Shown: one piece after another, positions 50,455 to 60,024 of the stretch | Position numbering within the stretch: position 1 is the first letter of the stretch | Layout of the letters: each line of letters opens with the position of its first letter | Assembly (NCBI RefSeq): GCF_900109365.1 | Contig: NZ_FNZR01000002.1 | Span: 496,001 to 560,000, forward strand | Reading direction: 5' to 3' | DNA length: 64,000 nt | Source of the DNA: Parapedobacter koreensis | Lineage (GTDB): Bacteria > Bacteroidota > Bacteroidia > Sphingobacteriales > Sphingobacteriaceae | The notes under the pieces: generated by a model | Databases searched by the model: none | What the model saw: the letters and a program-made list of their open reading frames with translations, nothing else | Told to the model about the DNA's origin: nothing | Translations under genes and position numbers: made by a program

Positions 50455-52023
50455 ATGATGAAAAATTTTCGATACGGCACGGATAAGCTAACCATAGGAA
50501 CTGCCATGGCACTCACACGCGGTGAATTGCATGGAACATTGTCTGCCAAAGCCAGGCACAAGATTGACCAATCTGCTACATTTGTGGACAGCATCGTATC
50601 CCAAAATGAGGTGGTCTATGGCATCAATACCGGATTCGGCCCATTATGTGATACCATCATCTCGGCTGAGGATACCACTAAGCTGCAGCACAATCTCCTC
50701 AAAAGCCATGCGGTAGGCGTGGGCAATACGCTTTCCAAGGATATTGCAAAAACCATGATGGTTATCAAAGTACAATCGCTGGCACAGGGGTATTCTGGCA
50801 TACGGCTGCGTACACTTGAACGCATCATTTGGATGGTTGAACAAAACATCATTCCCGTTGTTCCCGAACAGGGATCCGTTGGTGCTTCGGGCGATCTTGC
50901 GCCACTTTCTCATCTTTTCTTGCCACTTATCGGCCTTGGCGAGGTATACTACCAAGGCTATATCATGTCTGCCGAAGAAGCATTAAGGGCGCAGGGAATG
51001 TTGCCGCTCCAACTCGGCCCGAAGGAGGGGTTGGCCTTGATTAATGGCACACAATTCATTGCAGCCCACGCAGTCCATGCGTTGTACCGGATGCATAATG
51101 CACTAGAAGCTGCCGACATTATCGGTGCCATGTCCCTTGAAGGGCTGATGGGTTCTTACAAACCATTTGATGCCCGCCTGCATCAAATCCGGCCCTTCCC
51201 CGGCAACCAATTGGTAGCCCATCGCCTTTGGGAGCTGCTTCACAAATCCGAAATTGCCAATTCGCATCCGGATTGCGGCCGTGTACAAGACCCTTACTCT
51301 TTGCGCTGTATGCCCCAGGTACACGGGGCATCACGTACCGCATGGCTTCATCTCAAAGAACTTACCGAAATAGAAATTAATGCTGTGACAGACAATCCCA
51401 TTGTCTTAGGGGCACAGGAAGCCATCAGCGGCGGAAATTTTCATGGACAGCCCTTAGCAATTGCCCTTGACTATGCTACGGTAGCGGCAGCTGAATTAGG
51501 CAATATAGCTGACCGTCGGAGCTACCTCATTATCGAAGGGCGCTATGGACTACCCAAATTACTCATCCAGGATGCTGGGTTAAATTCCGGGTTCATGATA
51601 CCGCAATACACAACCGCAGCTTTGGCTTCAGAGAATAAAAGCCTGTGTTTTCCAGCCAGTGCAGATAGCATCCCCACCTCGCTGGGGCAAGAAGATCACG
51701 TATCTATGGGATCCATCAGCGGACGTAAATTGAATAAAGTCATAGACAACCTCGAATACATCCTGGCAATAGAACTATTGTATGCAGCGCAAGCAATGGA
51801 TTTTCGGCGTCCGCTCAAATCCTCCGAAGTATTGGAATCTTGCCATGAGCTCGTAAGAACCAAAGTGCCTTTTGTCAATAGTGATCGTATTTTTTCCTAT
51901 GATATCAAAAAGCTACATCAGCTAATCAGCAGTGGTTCATTCGTGCGCAAAGCAAACGAAGCAGCCGAAAATTACGGCTATCACCTCAATAAAACGATTT
52001 ATGATGCCTTCAGTATAGGCTAA
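50455..52023 (+). CDS. hutH: Histidine ammonia-lyase (aromatic amino acid lyase family)
   Basis: This 522-aa lyase turns histidine into urocanate and ammonia. It forms its MIO cofactor from ASG in GSVGASGDLAPLSHL. The family marks YGINTGFGPL and LLKSHAVGVG are also present; the SH pair supports His over Phe/Tyr as substrate. No hutU, hutI or formiminoglutamate gene is in the window, so the pathway is either elsewhere or the enzyme has another use. The start is one of two adjacent ATG codons. Its stop overlaps the regulator gene's stop in CTAA. Confidence 0.93.
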   Translation: MMKNFRYGTDKLTIGTAMALTRGELHGTLSAKARHKIDQSATFVDSIVSQNEVVYGINTGFGPLCDTIISAEDTTKLQHNLLKSHAVGVGNTLSKDIAKTMMVIKVQSLAQGYSGIRLRTLERIIWMVEQNIIPVVPEQGSVGASGDLAPLSHLFLPLIGLGEVYYQGYIMSAEEALRAQGMLPLQLGPKEGLALINGTQFIAAHAVHALYRMHNALEAADIIGAMSLEGLMGSYKPFDARLHQIRPFPGNQLVAHRLWELLHKSEIANSHPDCGRVQDPYSLRCMPQVHGASRTAWLHLKELTEIEINAVTDNPIVLGAQEAISGGNFHGQPLAIALDYATVAAAELGNIADRRSYLIIEGRYGLPKLLIQDAGLNSGFMIPQYTTAALASENKSLCFPASADSIPTSLGQEDHVSMGSISGRKLNKVIDNLEYILAIELLYAAQAMDFRRPLKSSEVLESCHELVRTKVPFVNSDRIFSYDIKKLHQLISSGSFVRKANEAAENYGYHLNKTIYDAFSIG

Positions 52024-52706
52024 GCTTCGAACTTGTATCCAACGCCTTTGACCGTAGAGACATAATTCTCGCCAATTTTTTCCCGAAGTTTACGGATGTG
52101 AACATCAATGGTGCGGTTGGTCACAACCACCGAATCTTCCCAAATGTTTTTCAGGATAACTTCTCTTGTGTACACTTTACCGGGCTTGGACGCCAGCAAA
52201 TAGAGCAATTCAAATTCTTTTTTGGCCAGCACAATCTTTTCCCCGTTTTTGAACACTAAAAACGCTTCCCGATCGATAACAAGATTAGCAATTTCCAATT
52301 TTTCATTTGGGAGCTCCTCACTCTGCGCGTTGCGCCGGAGGATGGCATTGATACGGCTCAACAGGGCACGAGGCTTAATGGGCTTGGCGATATAGTCATC
52401 AGCCCCTACATTGAAGCCTGCGATCTCCGAATATTCTTCGCTACGGGCCGTCAAAAAGACCATAAATGTGCTTTTGAACTCCGGCATGGCCCGCATGATG
52501 CGACAGGCCTCAATACCGTCCATCTTGGGCATCATGACATCGAGGATGATCAAATCCGGCATGATCTTCTTTGCTGTGGTGACAGCTTCTTGTCCATTGG
52601 ACGCCGTATAAACTTGATAGCCTTCGCGCTTGAGATTATAAGCAATTAACTCTACGATATCCGGTTCATCGTCTACCACCAATATCTTTTGTTTTGCGGT
52701 ACTCAT
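52020..52706 (-). CDS. PhoB/OmpR-family response regulator
   Basis: This 228-aa regulator has a receiver with D56 as phospho-acceptor in DLIILDVMMP, K108 in DYIAKPI and the acidic triad VDDEPD. A winged helix follows, with KEFELLYLLASKPGKV and DVHIRKLREKIGENY. This is the PhoB type, close to the single main OmpR-family regulator seen in many Bacteroidota. No kinase gene is adjacent on either side, so it is an orphan here and its kinase lies elsewhere. It is preceded by a TACTTTAG element, one base off the -7 consensus. Confidence 0.94.
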   Translation of the reverse strand: MSTAKQKILVVDDEPDIVELIAYNLKREGYQVYTASNGQEAVTTAKKIMPDLIILDVMMPKMDGIEACRIMRAMPEFKSTFMVFLTARSEEYSEIAGFNVGADDYIAKPIKPRALLSRINAILRRNAQSEELPNEKLEIANLVIDREAFLVFKNGEKIVLAKKEFELLYLLASKPGKVYTREVILKNIWEDSVVVTNRTIDVHIRKLREKIGENYVSTVKGVGYKFEA

Positions 52707-52806
52707 GGTGTTATTTTTTGCTAAAGTATGTACTTAATGACAAATAATGGTTAAACCAATATTAATAAATCGTTAAACACACCCCTGCTTTAACACTAAA
52801 GAAGCA

Positions 52807-53907
52807 CTAATCCAATGTTTTCTTCAAGAAAGTTTCGAGGTCGGCCCCTCTTAAATTCTTAGCAATGATGGTGCCCTGTGGATCGAGCAAATAGGAGGTC
52901 GGAATAGCCTGTATCCGGTACAATCCCACCACTTCACTCCCCCATTGCTGTAAGTCTGAAACCTGCGTCCATTCCAATCCATCGTCTCGGATGGCACGCA
53001 TCCAAGCTCCTGGATTGCCATCCAACGATACACCTAAAATGGTAAATCCCTTATCTTTATAGGTGTGGTACTGTTTAAGGATGTTGGGATTTTCTTCACG
53101 GCAAGGTACGCACCACGATGCCCAGAAATCCACCAGCGTATACTTACCTTTAAAATCCGATAACTTCACCGGTTGATTATTCGGCGTAAGCGATTCGAAA
53201 TCAGGCGCAGGCTGTCCGACGGCCAAGCGTTTCAAACGCGCCATTTCTTCAGAAAATTGCCGCACACGCGCATTGTCTTCCCACCGTCCGGCAATGCGAT
53301 CGGCGTAGGCTATCAATTCCACTTCAGCGAGCTCCGGATCCAGGGTGCTCATGGCATAAAACCCGGCTAAATCATCATGCTGATTGGCGAACTGTACCGC
53401 AGCTTCCGTATATTGCTCCATACGTTTGCGGTATTCTGGGAGAAATTGTTGCCTGAGGTTCATTAATGCGGTATCATCCAGCCCCACCGCCTGGCTTGCA
53501 AAAGACTTCTCCAACTCCGCCTGAAAACGTTCCTTTTCGGCAATCGTGCCGGCAAAACTTTTGATTTTTTCTGACAGTGGCGAACCCGAAATTTCATAAG
53601 CGTCGTTTTCTTGCATGAGGTCGGCACGGAAGGTCAACCGATCGCCATTTTGAAGGATAAGGTGGTACCTGTTGTTGCCGGCTTCTAACGTAAGCAACCG
53701 GGGATGTGATGCCGTGCGATGGAATTTGAACGATCCCCGCTCATTGAGAAATACCGAATCCAATTTCCGATCGCCTTCATAAAGCAATACGGTCTTGATA
53801 TTTCCGGCATTAGCTACCTGTCCGTCAATCGTAAATTCTTCATTGCCGGCACAGGCCGAAAAAAGTAAGCTTATCCATCCCAATAGGATTACCATTCTAC
53901 TCATCAT
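52807..53907 (-). CDS. TlpA-family thiol-disulfide oxidoreductase lipoprotein with DUF4369
   Basis: This 366-aa periplasmic or outer-face lipoprotein has a signal ending LLFSAC with C19 as lipid anchor. An N-terminal DUF4369 beta domain follows (about 25-130, FTIDGQVANAGNIKTVLLYEG). A helical linker leads to a thioredoxin-fold domain (about 225-366) with ASWCVPC (C266, C269), GVSLDGNPG and AIPTSYLLDPQG. Such fusions are common in Bacteroidota and reduce or oxidise exported thiols. Start 53907 gives the signal peptide; it overlaps the alaS end by 11 bp. Confidence 0.92.
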   Translation of the reverse strand: MMSRMVILLGWISLLFSACAGNEEFTIDGQVANAGNIKTVLLYEGDRKLDSVFLNERGSFKFHRTASHPRLLTLEAGNNRYHLILQNGDRLTFRADLMQENDAYEISGSPLSEKIKSFAGTIAEKERFQAELEKSFASQAVGLDDTALMNLRQQFLPEYRKRMEQYTEAAVQFANQHDDLAGFYAMSTLDPELAEVELIAYADRIAGRWEDNARVRQFSEEMARLKRLAVGQPAPDFESLTPNNQPVKLSDFKGKYTLVDFWASWCVPCREENPNILKQYHTYKDKGFTILGVSLDGNPGAWMRAIRDDGLEWTQVSDLQQWGSEVVGLYRIQAIPTSYLLDPQGTIIAKNLRGADLETFLKKTLD

Positions 53908-56542
53908 CTTCAATAACCTTAGTATAATCACCTATATAACTCCTCGCCTTGGTCAACGCCCTGTCCAAGCCGTTTATATCCTTGCCTCCAGCCGTCGCAT
54001 AAAATGGCTGTCCACCACCACCTCCTTGTATTTCCTTGGCCAGTTCCCGCACAATCGCACTTGCATTCCAACCACGTTCGTCGACCAAATTGTCGGAAAT
54101 AACGACGGTAAGTCCCGGCTTCTCGCCAATTGCTGTACCAAATACAAGAAAAAGGTTGTCTATCGATCCTTTCAATGCGTAGGCCAAGGTTTTCGCAGCG
54201 TCAGCATTGGGTACATCAATTTTTTGGGACAGGAAGTTAACCCCATTGATATGCTCCAGCTTTGCCGCCAAATCCTGCTTCATGCTGAGCGCACGTTCTG
54301 CCACCGCACGCTCTATTTCCTTTCTCAGTAAGCTATTTTCATCGACTACCTTCGTCAATGCTTTGACAAAATCCTTTGGATTGTTGAGCAACTCCTTAAA
54401 CTTATTGACAATATCGACCTGCTCATGGATAAATTGCTCCGCATGGCTCCCGGTAATCGCTTCTATCCGCCTCACACCGGCAGCCACGGCACTCTCGGTC
54501 ACGATTTTGAAAAAACCGATCTGTCCGGTAGCACGCACATGTGTGCCCCCACACAGCTCTTTGGAAAATTTATCATCAAAGGTAATTACCCGCACCCGGT
54601 CGCCGTATTTTTCACCGAATAATGCCGTTACCCCGGCATCGATGGCTTGCTGGAAGGGCACGTCACGTTCTTCTTTAAGGGGGATATTTTCCCGAATCTT
54701 GGCATTGACGATGCGTTCGATCTGCAACAGCTCGTCATCACTGACTTTGGCAAAGTGCGAAAAATCAAACCGCAGGTAGTCCGCATTGACCAACGATCCT
54801 TTCTGGTTCACGTGGTTACCCAGCACTTGTTTGAGTGCTGCGTGCAACAAGTGGGTAGCGGAGTGGTTGCTTTCTGTCTCACGGCGTTTGGCCGCATCCA
54901 CCCGAGCTACAACGGCGCGTGGCAATTCCTTGGGCAAGTGCGGGGTAAAATGCACAATCAATCCATGTTCCTTCTTGGTATCCGTGATGACGAGCTGTTC
55001 ACCGGTATCAGTAGCCACCAGTACTCCAGTATCGCCCACCTGCCCGCCTCCTTCAGCGTAAAAGGGTGTTTTGGCAAGTACTACCTGATATTGATCAGTA
55101 CCCTTTGCACTAACCTTCCGGTATTTCAGGATCTCTGTATCGCATACAAGCTGGTCATACCCAACGAACTCCACGCTATCTCCTCCGCGCAGGACAACCC
55201 AGTCGCCGGTATCAACGGCCGTGGCGGCTCGGGAACGGTTTTTCTGCGCTTCCAATGCCCGCTGAAAGCCCAACATATCTACATTCAACTTCTTTTCCCG
55301 GGCAAGCAGTTCGGTCAAATCTATGGGAAAACCAAACGTATCATACAATTCAAAAGCAAAGTCCCCAGTTATTGCCTGGTTTGAAGCCACATAACTTTCA
55401 AAACGTTGCACCCCTGTGACCAACGTACGCAGGAAGGATTGCTCTTCCTCCAGCACCACTTTCTGCACAAACTCCTGCTGCAAAATTAATTCATCGAATA
55501 CGCCCTCGAATTGTTTGGCCAGCAAAGGCACCAACTCATGCAAAAACGGATCCTTGAAGTGCAGAAACGTATAGGCATACCGCACGGCCCTCCGCAGGAT
55601 ACGACGAATGACATAACCCGCTTTATTATTGGATGGTAGCTGCCCATCAGCGATGGTAAAGCTGATGGCACGGATATGGTCGGCCATTACCCGCATTGCA
55701 ATATCCGTTTGTTCATTGTCACCATAAGCTATCCCTGCTCGCGCTGCGATGTAGCTGATAAGGGGCTGAAACACATCCGTGTCGTAATTGGAAGCCTTGC
55801 CCTGGATAATGCGTACAAGGCGCTCAAAGCCCATGCCGGTATCCACATGCTTAGCCGGAAGCGGCTTCAGCGAGCCATCCTTTTGCCGGTTGAACTGCAT
55901 AAATACCAGGTTCCAGATTTCGATAACCTGTGGATGGTCGGCGTTGACCAGCGTCCTGCCATCTACCGCCATACGCTCGGCGTTAGGCCGGCAATCCACG
56001 TGGATTTCCGAACAGGGCCCACAAGGGCCCATGTCTCCCATTTCCCAGAAGTTATCTTTTTTGTTGCCCAAAAGAATCCGATCCTCGGGAATCACCGCTT
56101 TCCAAAAGCCATGCGCTTCTTCATCTTTGGGTAAGCCATCTATGGCATCGCCCTCAAAAATGGTCACATACAACCTATCCTTATCAAGCTTATACACTTC
56201 GGTAAGGAGTTCCCAGCTCCACGTGATGGCCTCTTTCTTGAAATAATCGCCAAAACTCCAATTGCCGAGCATCTCAAACAAGGTATGGTGATACGTATCT
56301 ATCCCCACTTCTTCCAAATCGTTATGTTTGCCGGATACACGCAAACAACGTTGGGTATCCGCCACCCGGGGATATTGCGCTTGCGCCTCCCCCAAAAAAA
56401 TGTCCTTGAACTGGTTCATGCCAGCATTGGTAAACATCAGCGTGGGGTCGTTTTTGATGACTACTGGAGCTGACGGCACGACTTGATGGCCTTTATTTCT
56501 GAAAAAAGTCAAAAATGCTTCACGGATTTCCCTGCTTGTCAT
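53897..56542 (-). CDS. alaS: Alanyl-tRNA synthetase
   Basis: This 881-aa class II synthetase charges tRNA-Ala. It shows the aminoacylation core (FTNAGMNQFKDIFLG, HTLFEMLGNWSFGDYFK), the editing domain with HSATHLLHAAL and CGGTHV (zinc and editing site) and the C-Ala domain ending GGGGGQPFYATAGG. The start at 56542 (MTSREIREAFL) is fixed by the promoter at 56569-56600: the longer frame would begin upstream of the transcription start. The stop overlaps the TlpA gene start. Confidence 0.97.
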   Translation of the reverse strand: MTSREIREAFLTFFRNKGHQVVPSAPVVIKNDPTLMFTNAGMNQFKDIFLGEAQAQYPRVADTQRCLRVSGKHNDLEEVGIDTYHHTLFEMLGNWSFGDYFKKEAITWSWELLTEVYKLDKDRLYVTIFEGDAIDGLPKDEEAHGFWKAVIPEDRILLGNKKDNFWEMGDMGPCGPCSEIHVDCRPNAERMAVDGRTLVNADHPQVIEIWNLVFMQFNRQKDGSLKPLPAKHVDTGMGFERLVRIIQGKASNYDTDVFQPLISYIAARAGIAYGDNEQTDIAMRVMADHIRAISFTIADGQLPSNNKAGYVIRRILRRAVRYAYTFLHFKDPFLHELVPLLAKQFEGVFDELILQQEFVQKVVLEEEQSFLRTLVTGVQRFESYVASNQAITGDFAFELYDTFGFPIDLTELLAREKKLNVDMLGFQRALEAQKNRSRAATAVDTGDWVVLRGGDSVEFVGYDQLVCDTEILKYRKVSAKGTDQYQVVLAKTPFYAEGGGQVGDTGVLVATDTGEQLVITDTKKEHGLIVHFTPHLPKELPRAVVARVDAAKRRETESNHSATHLLHAALKQVLGNHVNQKGSLVNADYLRFDFSHFAKVSDDELLQIERIVNAKIRENIPLKEERDVPFQQAIDAGVTALFGEKYGDRVRVITFDDKFSKELCGGTHVRATGQIGFFKIVTESAVAAGVRRIEAITGSHAEQFIHEQVDIVNKFKELLNNPKDFVKALTKVVDENSLLRKEIERAVAERALSMKQDLAAKLEHINGVNFLSQKIDVPNADAAKTLAYALKGSIDNLFLVFGTAIGEKPGLTVVISDNLVDERGWNASAIVRELAKEIQGGGGGQPFYATAGGKDINGLDRALTKARSYIGDYTKVIEDDE

Positions 56543-56568
56543 TTGAAAAAATGCGTTTGATATTTTCC

Positions 56569-56600
56569 GCAAACTTAGTCAAAATTGCCTGTTTATACAA
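56569..56600 (-). promoter_or_regulatory. alaS promoter
   Basis: On the minus strand TTG (56598-56600), 20 bp and TAAGTTTGC (56569-56577) precede the alaS ATG by 26 bp. Confidence 0.7.
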
Positions 56601-56687
56601 TTTGTAGCTATTGTAGACACAAAACTGGCAAGCTAATTGCACAGTCGCTTTCAAAAATCACAACTATCGCATAACGAATTACCAAAC

Positions 56688-58022
56688 ATGAAAATGAACG
56701 TAAAGAAAGCAGGCTTACTTGCAGCAGCAAGTATCCTCGCCGCTAACCAACTTGTTGCCCAAGCCCCCGCTGTCAATGACGTAAAACCCTTTGCTCCGGA
56801 ATCTGAGTACCGGACGTGGTCTATTGGTGTACATGGAGGGCTTTTAAATCAATCCAACCTCATTGGCATCCGTCGTAGATTTGATAAAGTGGAGCACAAC
56901 TTCGGATACGGTGTATACGTGAAACGGCAAATTCTTCCGGGTTTTGGCATCCAAGCGGAATACCTGGGTGGAAAAGTTGCCGGTGCCTACAAAGACAACA
57001 ACAATTCCTTTGAGACCAAGCTACCCTGGTCCGTAGCGCTATCCGCACATGTCACCTTAGCCAACATCAACTGGCGGCATCACCAAGGACTTATCAAACC
57101 CTATTTGAATGTCGGCCTAGGCGCACTGGCTTTTGAGCCAACCACTGAAATCAACGGCGTTACAAGGACGTATGACTCGACCACTGAGCTTTTTGTACCG
57201 GCGGGCTTAGGATTGAAGTTTGCCGTTGCGCCGGATATCAACATCGATTTGGGCTACCGGATGAGTTTGGTACAGTCAACCGCCTTTGATGGAGTACGCG
57301 GAGGTGGTTCGAAAGACATTTTCTCTTACGCCCATGCAGGCGTCGAATTTGCGTTGGGCAATAAATCCAAACCATTCTTGGCCAACAGCAATCCGGTGTC
57401 GGGTATGCAAAAAGAATACACAGCGCAGTATGACGAATTGGTGGCACAAAGAGAAGCGCAGCGGGAAGCCTTGGAGGCACAACAAGCGGCAAACGCGAAA
57501 ATGCAATCGCAAATCGAGCGGTTGTATGCCGACCTTGGCGATGATGACGGAGATGGCGTAGCCAACCGGTATGACAAATGCCCGGATACCCCTGAAAATA
57601 CCAAAGTAGATGGTGCGGGATGTCCATTACCGGAACCGAAGACGCCCGTGGTACAACAAGTAGTCGTTACCGAAGAGGACCGTCGCGTGGTGGATGAAGC
57701 AATTCAAAACCTAGAGTTTGACTTAGGCAAAGCCACGATTCGTCCATCATCCCACGCAAGCCTCAATAAAGTCGCAGCACTATTGATTGAGAAAAACTTC
57801 AGTCTCAAACTGGCTGGCCATACGGACAACACCGGTTCCATGCAAACGAATATGCGCCTTTCGAAAGATCGCGCCGAGGCGGTGAAAGCCTACTTGGTCA
57901 GCAAAGGAGCCAACCCGTCACGCATTGAAGCCACCGGATACGGTCCATCACAACCCATCGCAAGCAACAATACCGCAGAAGGACGGCAACAAAACCGTCG
58001 GGTCGAGTTTACATTATATTAA
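56688..58022 (+). CDS. OmpA-family outer-membrane protein with thrombospondin type 3 repeat
   Basis: This 444-aa protein has a signal peptide (cut near LVAQ), an N-terminal beta-barrel or beta-rich domain (about 45-240), a short coiled coil (about 255-290, rich in Gln, Glu and Ala), a calcium-binding DDDGDGVANRYDKCPDTP repeat and a C-terminal OmpA peptidoglycan-binding domain (FDLGKATIRPSS, LAGHTDNTGSMQTNMRLSKDRAEAV, NRRVEF). It probably links the outer membrane to the wall. Start 56688 (MKMNVKKAGLL) fits the signal; residues before it are unlike a signal. It is divergent from alaS. Confidence 0.93.
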   Translation: MKMNVKKAGLLAAASILAANQLVAQAPAVNDVKPFAPESEYRTWSIGVHGGLLNQSNLIGIRRRFDKVEHNFGYGVYVKRQILPGFGIQAEYLGGKVAGAYKDNNNSFETKLPWSVALSAHVTLANINWRHHQGLIKPYLNVGLGALAFEPTTEINGVTRTYDSTTELFVPAGLGLKFAVAPDINIDLGYRMSLVQSTAFDGVRGGGSKDIFSYAHAGVEFALGNKSKPFLANSNPVSGMQKEYTAQYDELVAQREAQREALEAQQAANAKMQSQIERLYADLGDDDGDGVANRYDKCPDTPENTKVDGAGCPLPEPKTPVVQQVVVTEEDRRVVDEAIQNLEFDLGKATIRPSSHASLNKVAALLIEKNFSLKLAGHTDNTGSMQTNMRLSKDRAEAVKAYLVSKGANPSRIEATGYGPSQPIASNNTAEGRQQNRRVEFTLY

Positions 58023-58031
58023 TAAGGAGGC

Positions 58032-58088
58032 AGAGACCGAAGTCGGGAGTGCGAAGAGAAAGCGCTATAGCTCCCGATTTCGATCTCT
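58032..58088 (+). terminator. Long hairpin after the OmpA-family gene
   Basis: AGAGACCGAAGTCGGGAG (58032-58049) pairs with CTCCCGATTTCGATCTCT (58071-58088), 18 positions with one mismatch and one G-U, around a 21-nt loop. The bases after it are T-rich. It lies 10 bp past the stop. Confidence 0.8.
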
Positions 58089-58096
58089 GATTTAAA

Positions 58097-58129
58097 TTTT
58101 GAATTTCAATTTATTAACCGTACCTTTGC
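58097..58129 (+). promoter_or_regulatory. Promoter of the DEAD-box helicase gene
   Basis: TTTTG (58097-58101), 19 bp and TACCTTTGC (58121-58129) are a full match to the phylum consensus. The leader would be about 35 nt to ATG 58170. Confidence 0.8.
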
Positions 58130-58169
58130 ACCGCCTTAGGCAATAGTGCCTATTGTACATATAATATTC

Positions 58170-59945
58170 ATGAACCCATTTATTGAACTGGGAATCCGTC
58201 ATGATATTGTTAATGCCATCACAGAGTTAGGGTTCGAGAAACCCACTCCCATTCAGGAACAAGCCGTTCCCGTACTTTTGACAGGCAGCAACGATTTTGT
58301 CGGATTAGCCCAAACTGGTACCGGCAAAACCGCAGCATTTGGTCTGCCATTATTAGAATTGTTGGACTTTTCGCAGAAACACCCACAGGCGCTGATACTA
58401 TGCCCTACCCGTGAGTTGTGTTTGCAGATTGCCAAAGACATCGAAAAATTTGCCAAAAACATTCCGAATGTACATGTTGTCGCCGTTTATGGCGGTGCAA
58501 GTATCAGCGACCAATTGCGGCAAATCCGTCGTGGTGTACAAATTGTAGTGGCCACACCCGGCCGCATGCTCGACATCATCGGCCGTGACGCCATCGATTT
58601 CTCCAACGTAAGGTACGTCGTATTGGATGAAGCTGACGAAATGCTCAACATGGGCTTTCAGGAAGACATCAACAATATCCTGTCCACTACCCCGGACGAG
58701 AAAAAAACTTGGCTGTTTTCAGCCACCATGCCCGCCGAGGTGCGGCGGATCGCTAAGAATTACATGACCGATCCGTTTGAACTGACCGTGGGAACCAAAA
58801 ACAGCGGTAATGCCAATATCGAGCATCACTATTATGTGATACGTGCCCGTGATAAGTATGCTGCTTTCAAGCGCATTGTGGATTCGAACCCTGAGATTTT
58901 TGGCATCGTATTCTGTCGTACTAAAGTAGAAACGCAAGAAATCGCCGAAGCACTCATCAAGGACGGCTACAATGCTGATTCGCTACATGGCGATCTTTCG
59001 CAACAACAACGCGATAAAGTAATGAAACGCTACCGAGAGCGCAGCCTACAGTTGCTGATTGCTACTGACGTAGCGGCACGTGGTATCGATGTGAATGATG
59101 TAACCCATGTGATTAACTTTTCCCTGCCCGACGAAATTGAAAACTACACCCACCGTAGCGGCCGTACGGCCCGCGCCGGCAAAACGGGTATTTCCATTTC
59201 ATTGGTAAACCTGAAAGAACTTGGCAAAATCCGCCAAATCGAAAAGGTTATCGGCAAATCATTCGTTAAAATGGAAGTACCGAAAGGTGACGCCGTTGTT
59301 GAAAAGCAGCTCTTTGCTTTGATCAACAAGGTACATGAGGTCGCCGTAAACGATGATCACATCGATCGGTACTTGCCGAAAATCATGGAAAGTTTTGCTG
59401 ATTTGAGTAAAGAAGAAATCATTAAGCGTTTTGCCTCCCTGGAGTTCAATCGGTTTTTGGAATACTACCAAAATGCGCCGGATCTCAATGTGGATGCCCA
59501 CGAAGCGCGTGGCAGCGAACGCAGCAAGGGAAAAACAGATCGTTTCGGCCGTGATGGATATAAATCGGATTACACCCGGCTGTTTATCAACCTCGGCTCT
59601 GTGGACGACTTTACCCGAGGCGATATATTGGGCTATATCTGCAATACCACGAGTATCAGTGGAAAAGCTATTGGCAAAATAGACCTCAAAGGGGTGTATA
59701 CCTTTTTCGAAGTTGAAAATTCATCGGTAGATAAAGTATTCAAGGGCTTCCAAAACATTGATTTCAACGGACGTACAGTACGTGTGGAAAGCGCTGGGGA
59801 AGGCCGTGGAGAAAGCCGGGACGAAAAACGAGGCCGATCATTCCGTAATGGCAATGGCAATAACGGTGATGGCGGACGCAAAAGGCGTGATGGCGGAGGT
59901 TTCCGCGATTTCGGTGGAAAACGGCGCGAAAAAAGCCGTTGGTAA
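58170..59945 (+). CDS. DEAD-box RNA helicase with DbpA-type RNA-binding domain
   Basis: This 591-aa helicase has all core motifs: a Q motif FEKPTPIQEQ, AQTGTGKT, PTRELCLQIA, VATPGRML, DEAD in VVLDEADEMLN, SATMP, and HRSGRTARAG near the end of the second RecA domain. A DbpA-like RNA-binding domain follows (about 475-550, TRLFINLGSVDDFTRGDILG). The tail is rich in Arg and Gly (RGRSFRNGNGNNGDGGRKRRDGG), which would help bind RNA. It likely acts in ribosome assembly or cold stress (DeaD/CshA-like). ATG 58170 is preferred over an upstream GTG. Confidence 0.95.
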   Translation: MNPFIELGIRHDIVNAITELGFEKPTPIQEQAVPVLLTGSNDFVGLAQTGTGKTAAFGLPLLELLDFSQKHPQALILCPTRELCLQIAKDIEKFAKNIPNVHVVAVYGGASISDQLRQIRRGVQIVVATPGRMLDIIGRDAIDFSNVRYVVLDEADEMLNMGFQEDINNILSTTPDEKKTWLFSATMPAEVRRIAKNYMTDPFELTVGTKNSGNANIEHHYYVIRARDKYAAFKRIVDSNPEIFGIVFCRTKVETQEIAEALIKDGYNADSLHGDLSQQQRDKVMKRYRERSLQLLIATDVAARGIDVNDVTHVINFSLPDEIENYTHRSGRTARAGKTGISISLVNLKELGKIRQIEKVIGKSFVKMEVPKGDAVVEKQLFALINKVHEVAVNDDHIDRYLPKIMESFADLSKEEIIKRFASLEFNRFLEYYQNAPDLNVDAHEARGSERSKGKTDRFGRDGYKSDYTRLFINLGSVDDFTRGDILGYICNTTSISGKAIGKIDLKGVYTFFEVENSSVDKVFKGFQNIDFNGRTVRVESAGEGRGESRDEKRGRSFRNGNGNNGDGGRKRRDGGGFRDFGGKRREKSRW

Positions 59946-59953
59946 ACCGCCCT

Positions 59954-60016
59954 GCAAACGGGATAAAAAAAATCCTTGACACGTTGTGTCAGGGATTTTT
60001 TTTATCCCGCGTTTGC
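59954..60016. terminator. Bidirectional terminator between the helicase and MFS genes
   Basis: GCAAAC..GGATAAAAAAAATCC..TGACAC pairs with GTGTCA..GGATTTTTTTTATCC..GTTTGC around a GTT loop, with small bulges. A-tracts and T-tracts inside the stem supply the U-run in both directions. Both neighbouring genes end into it. Confidence 0.85.
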
Positions 60017-60024
60017 AAATACCC

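Noticed and set aside
54647-55384. Plus-strand open frame of 245 codons
   Set aside because: It is antisense to alaS, a side effect of codon bias in that long gene.
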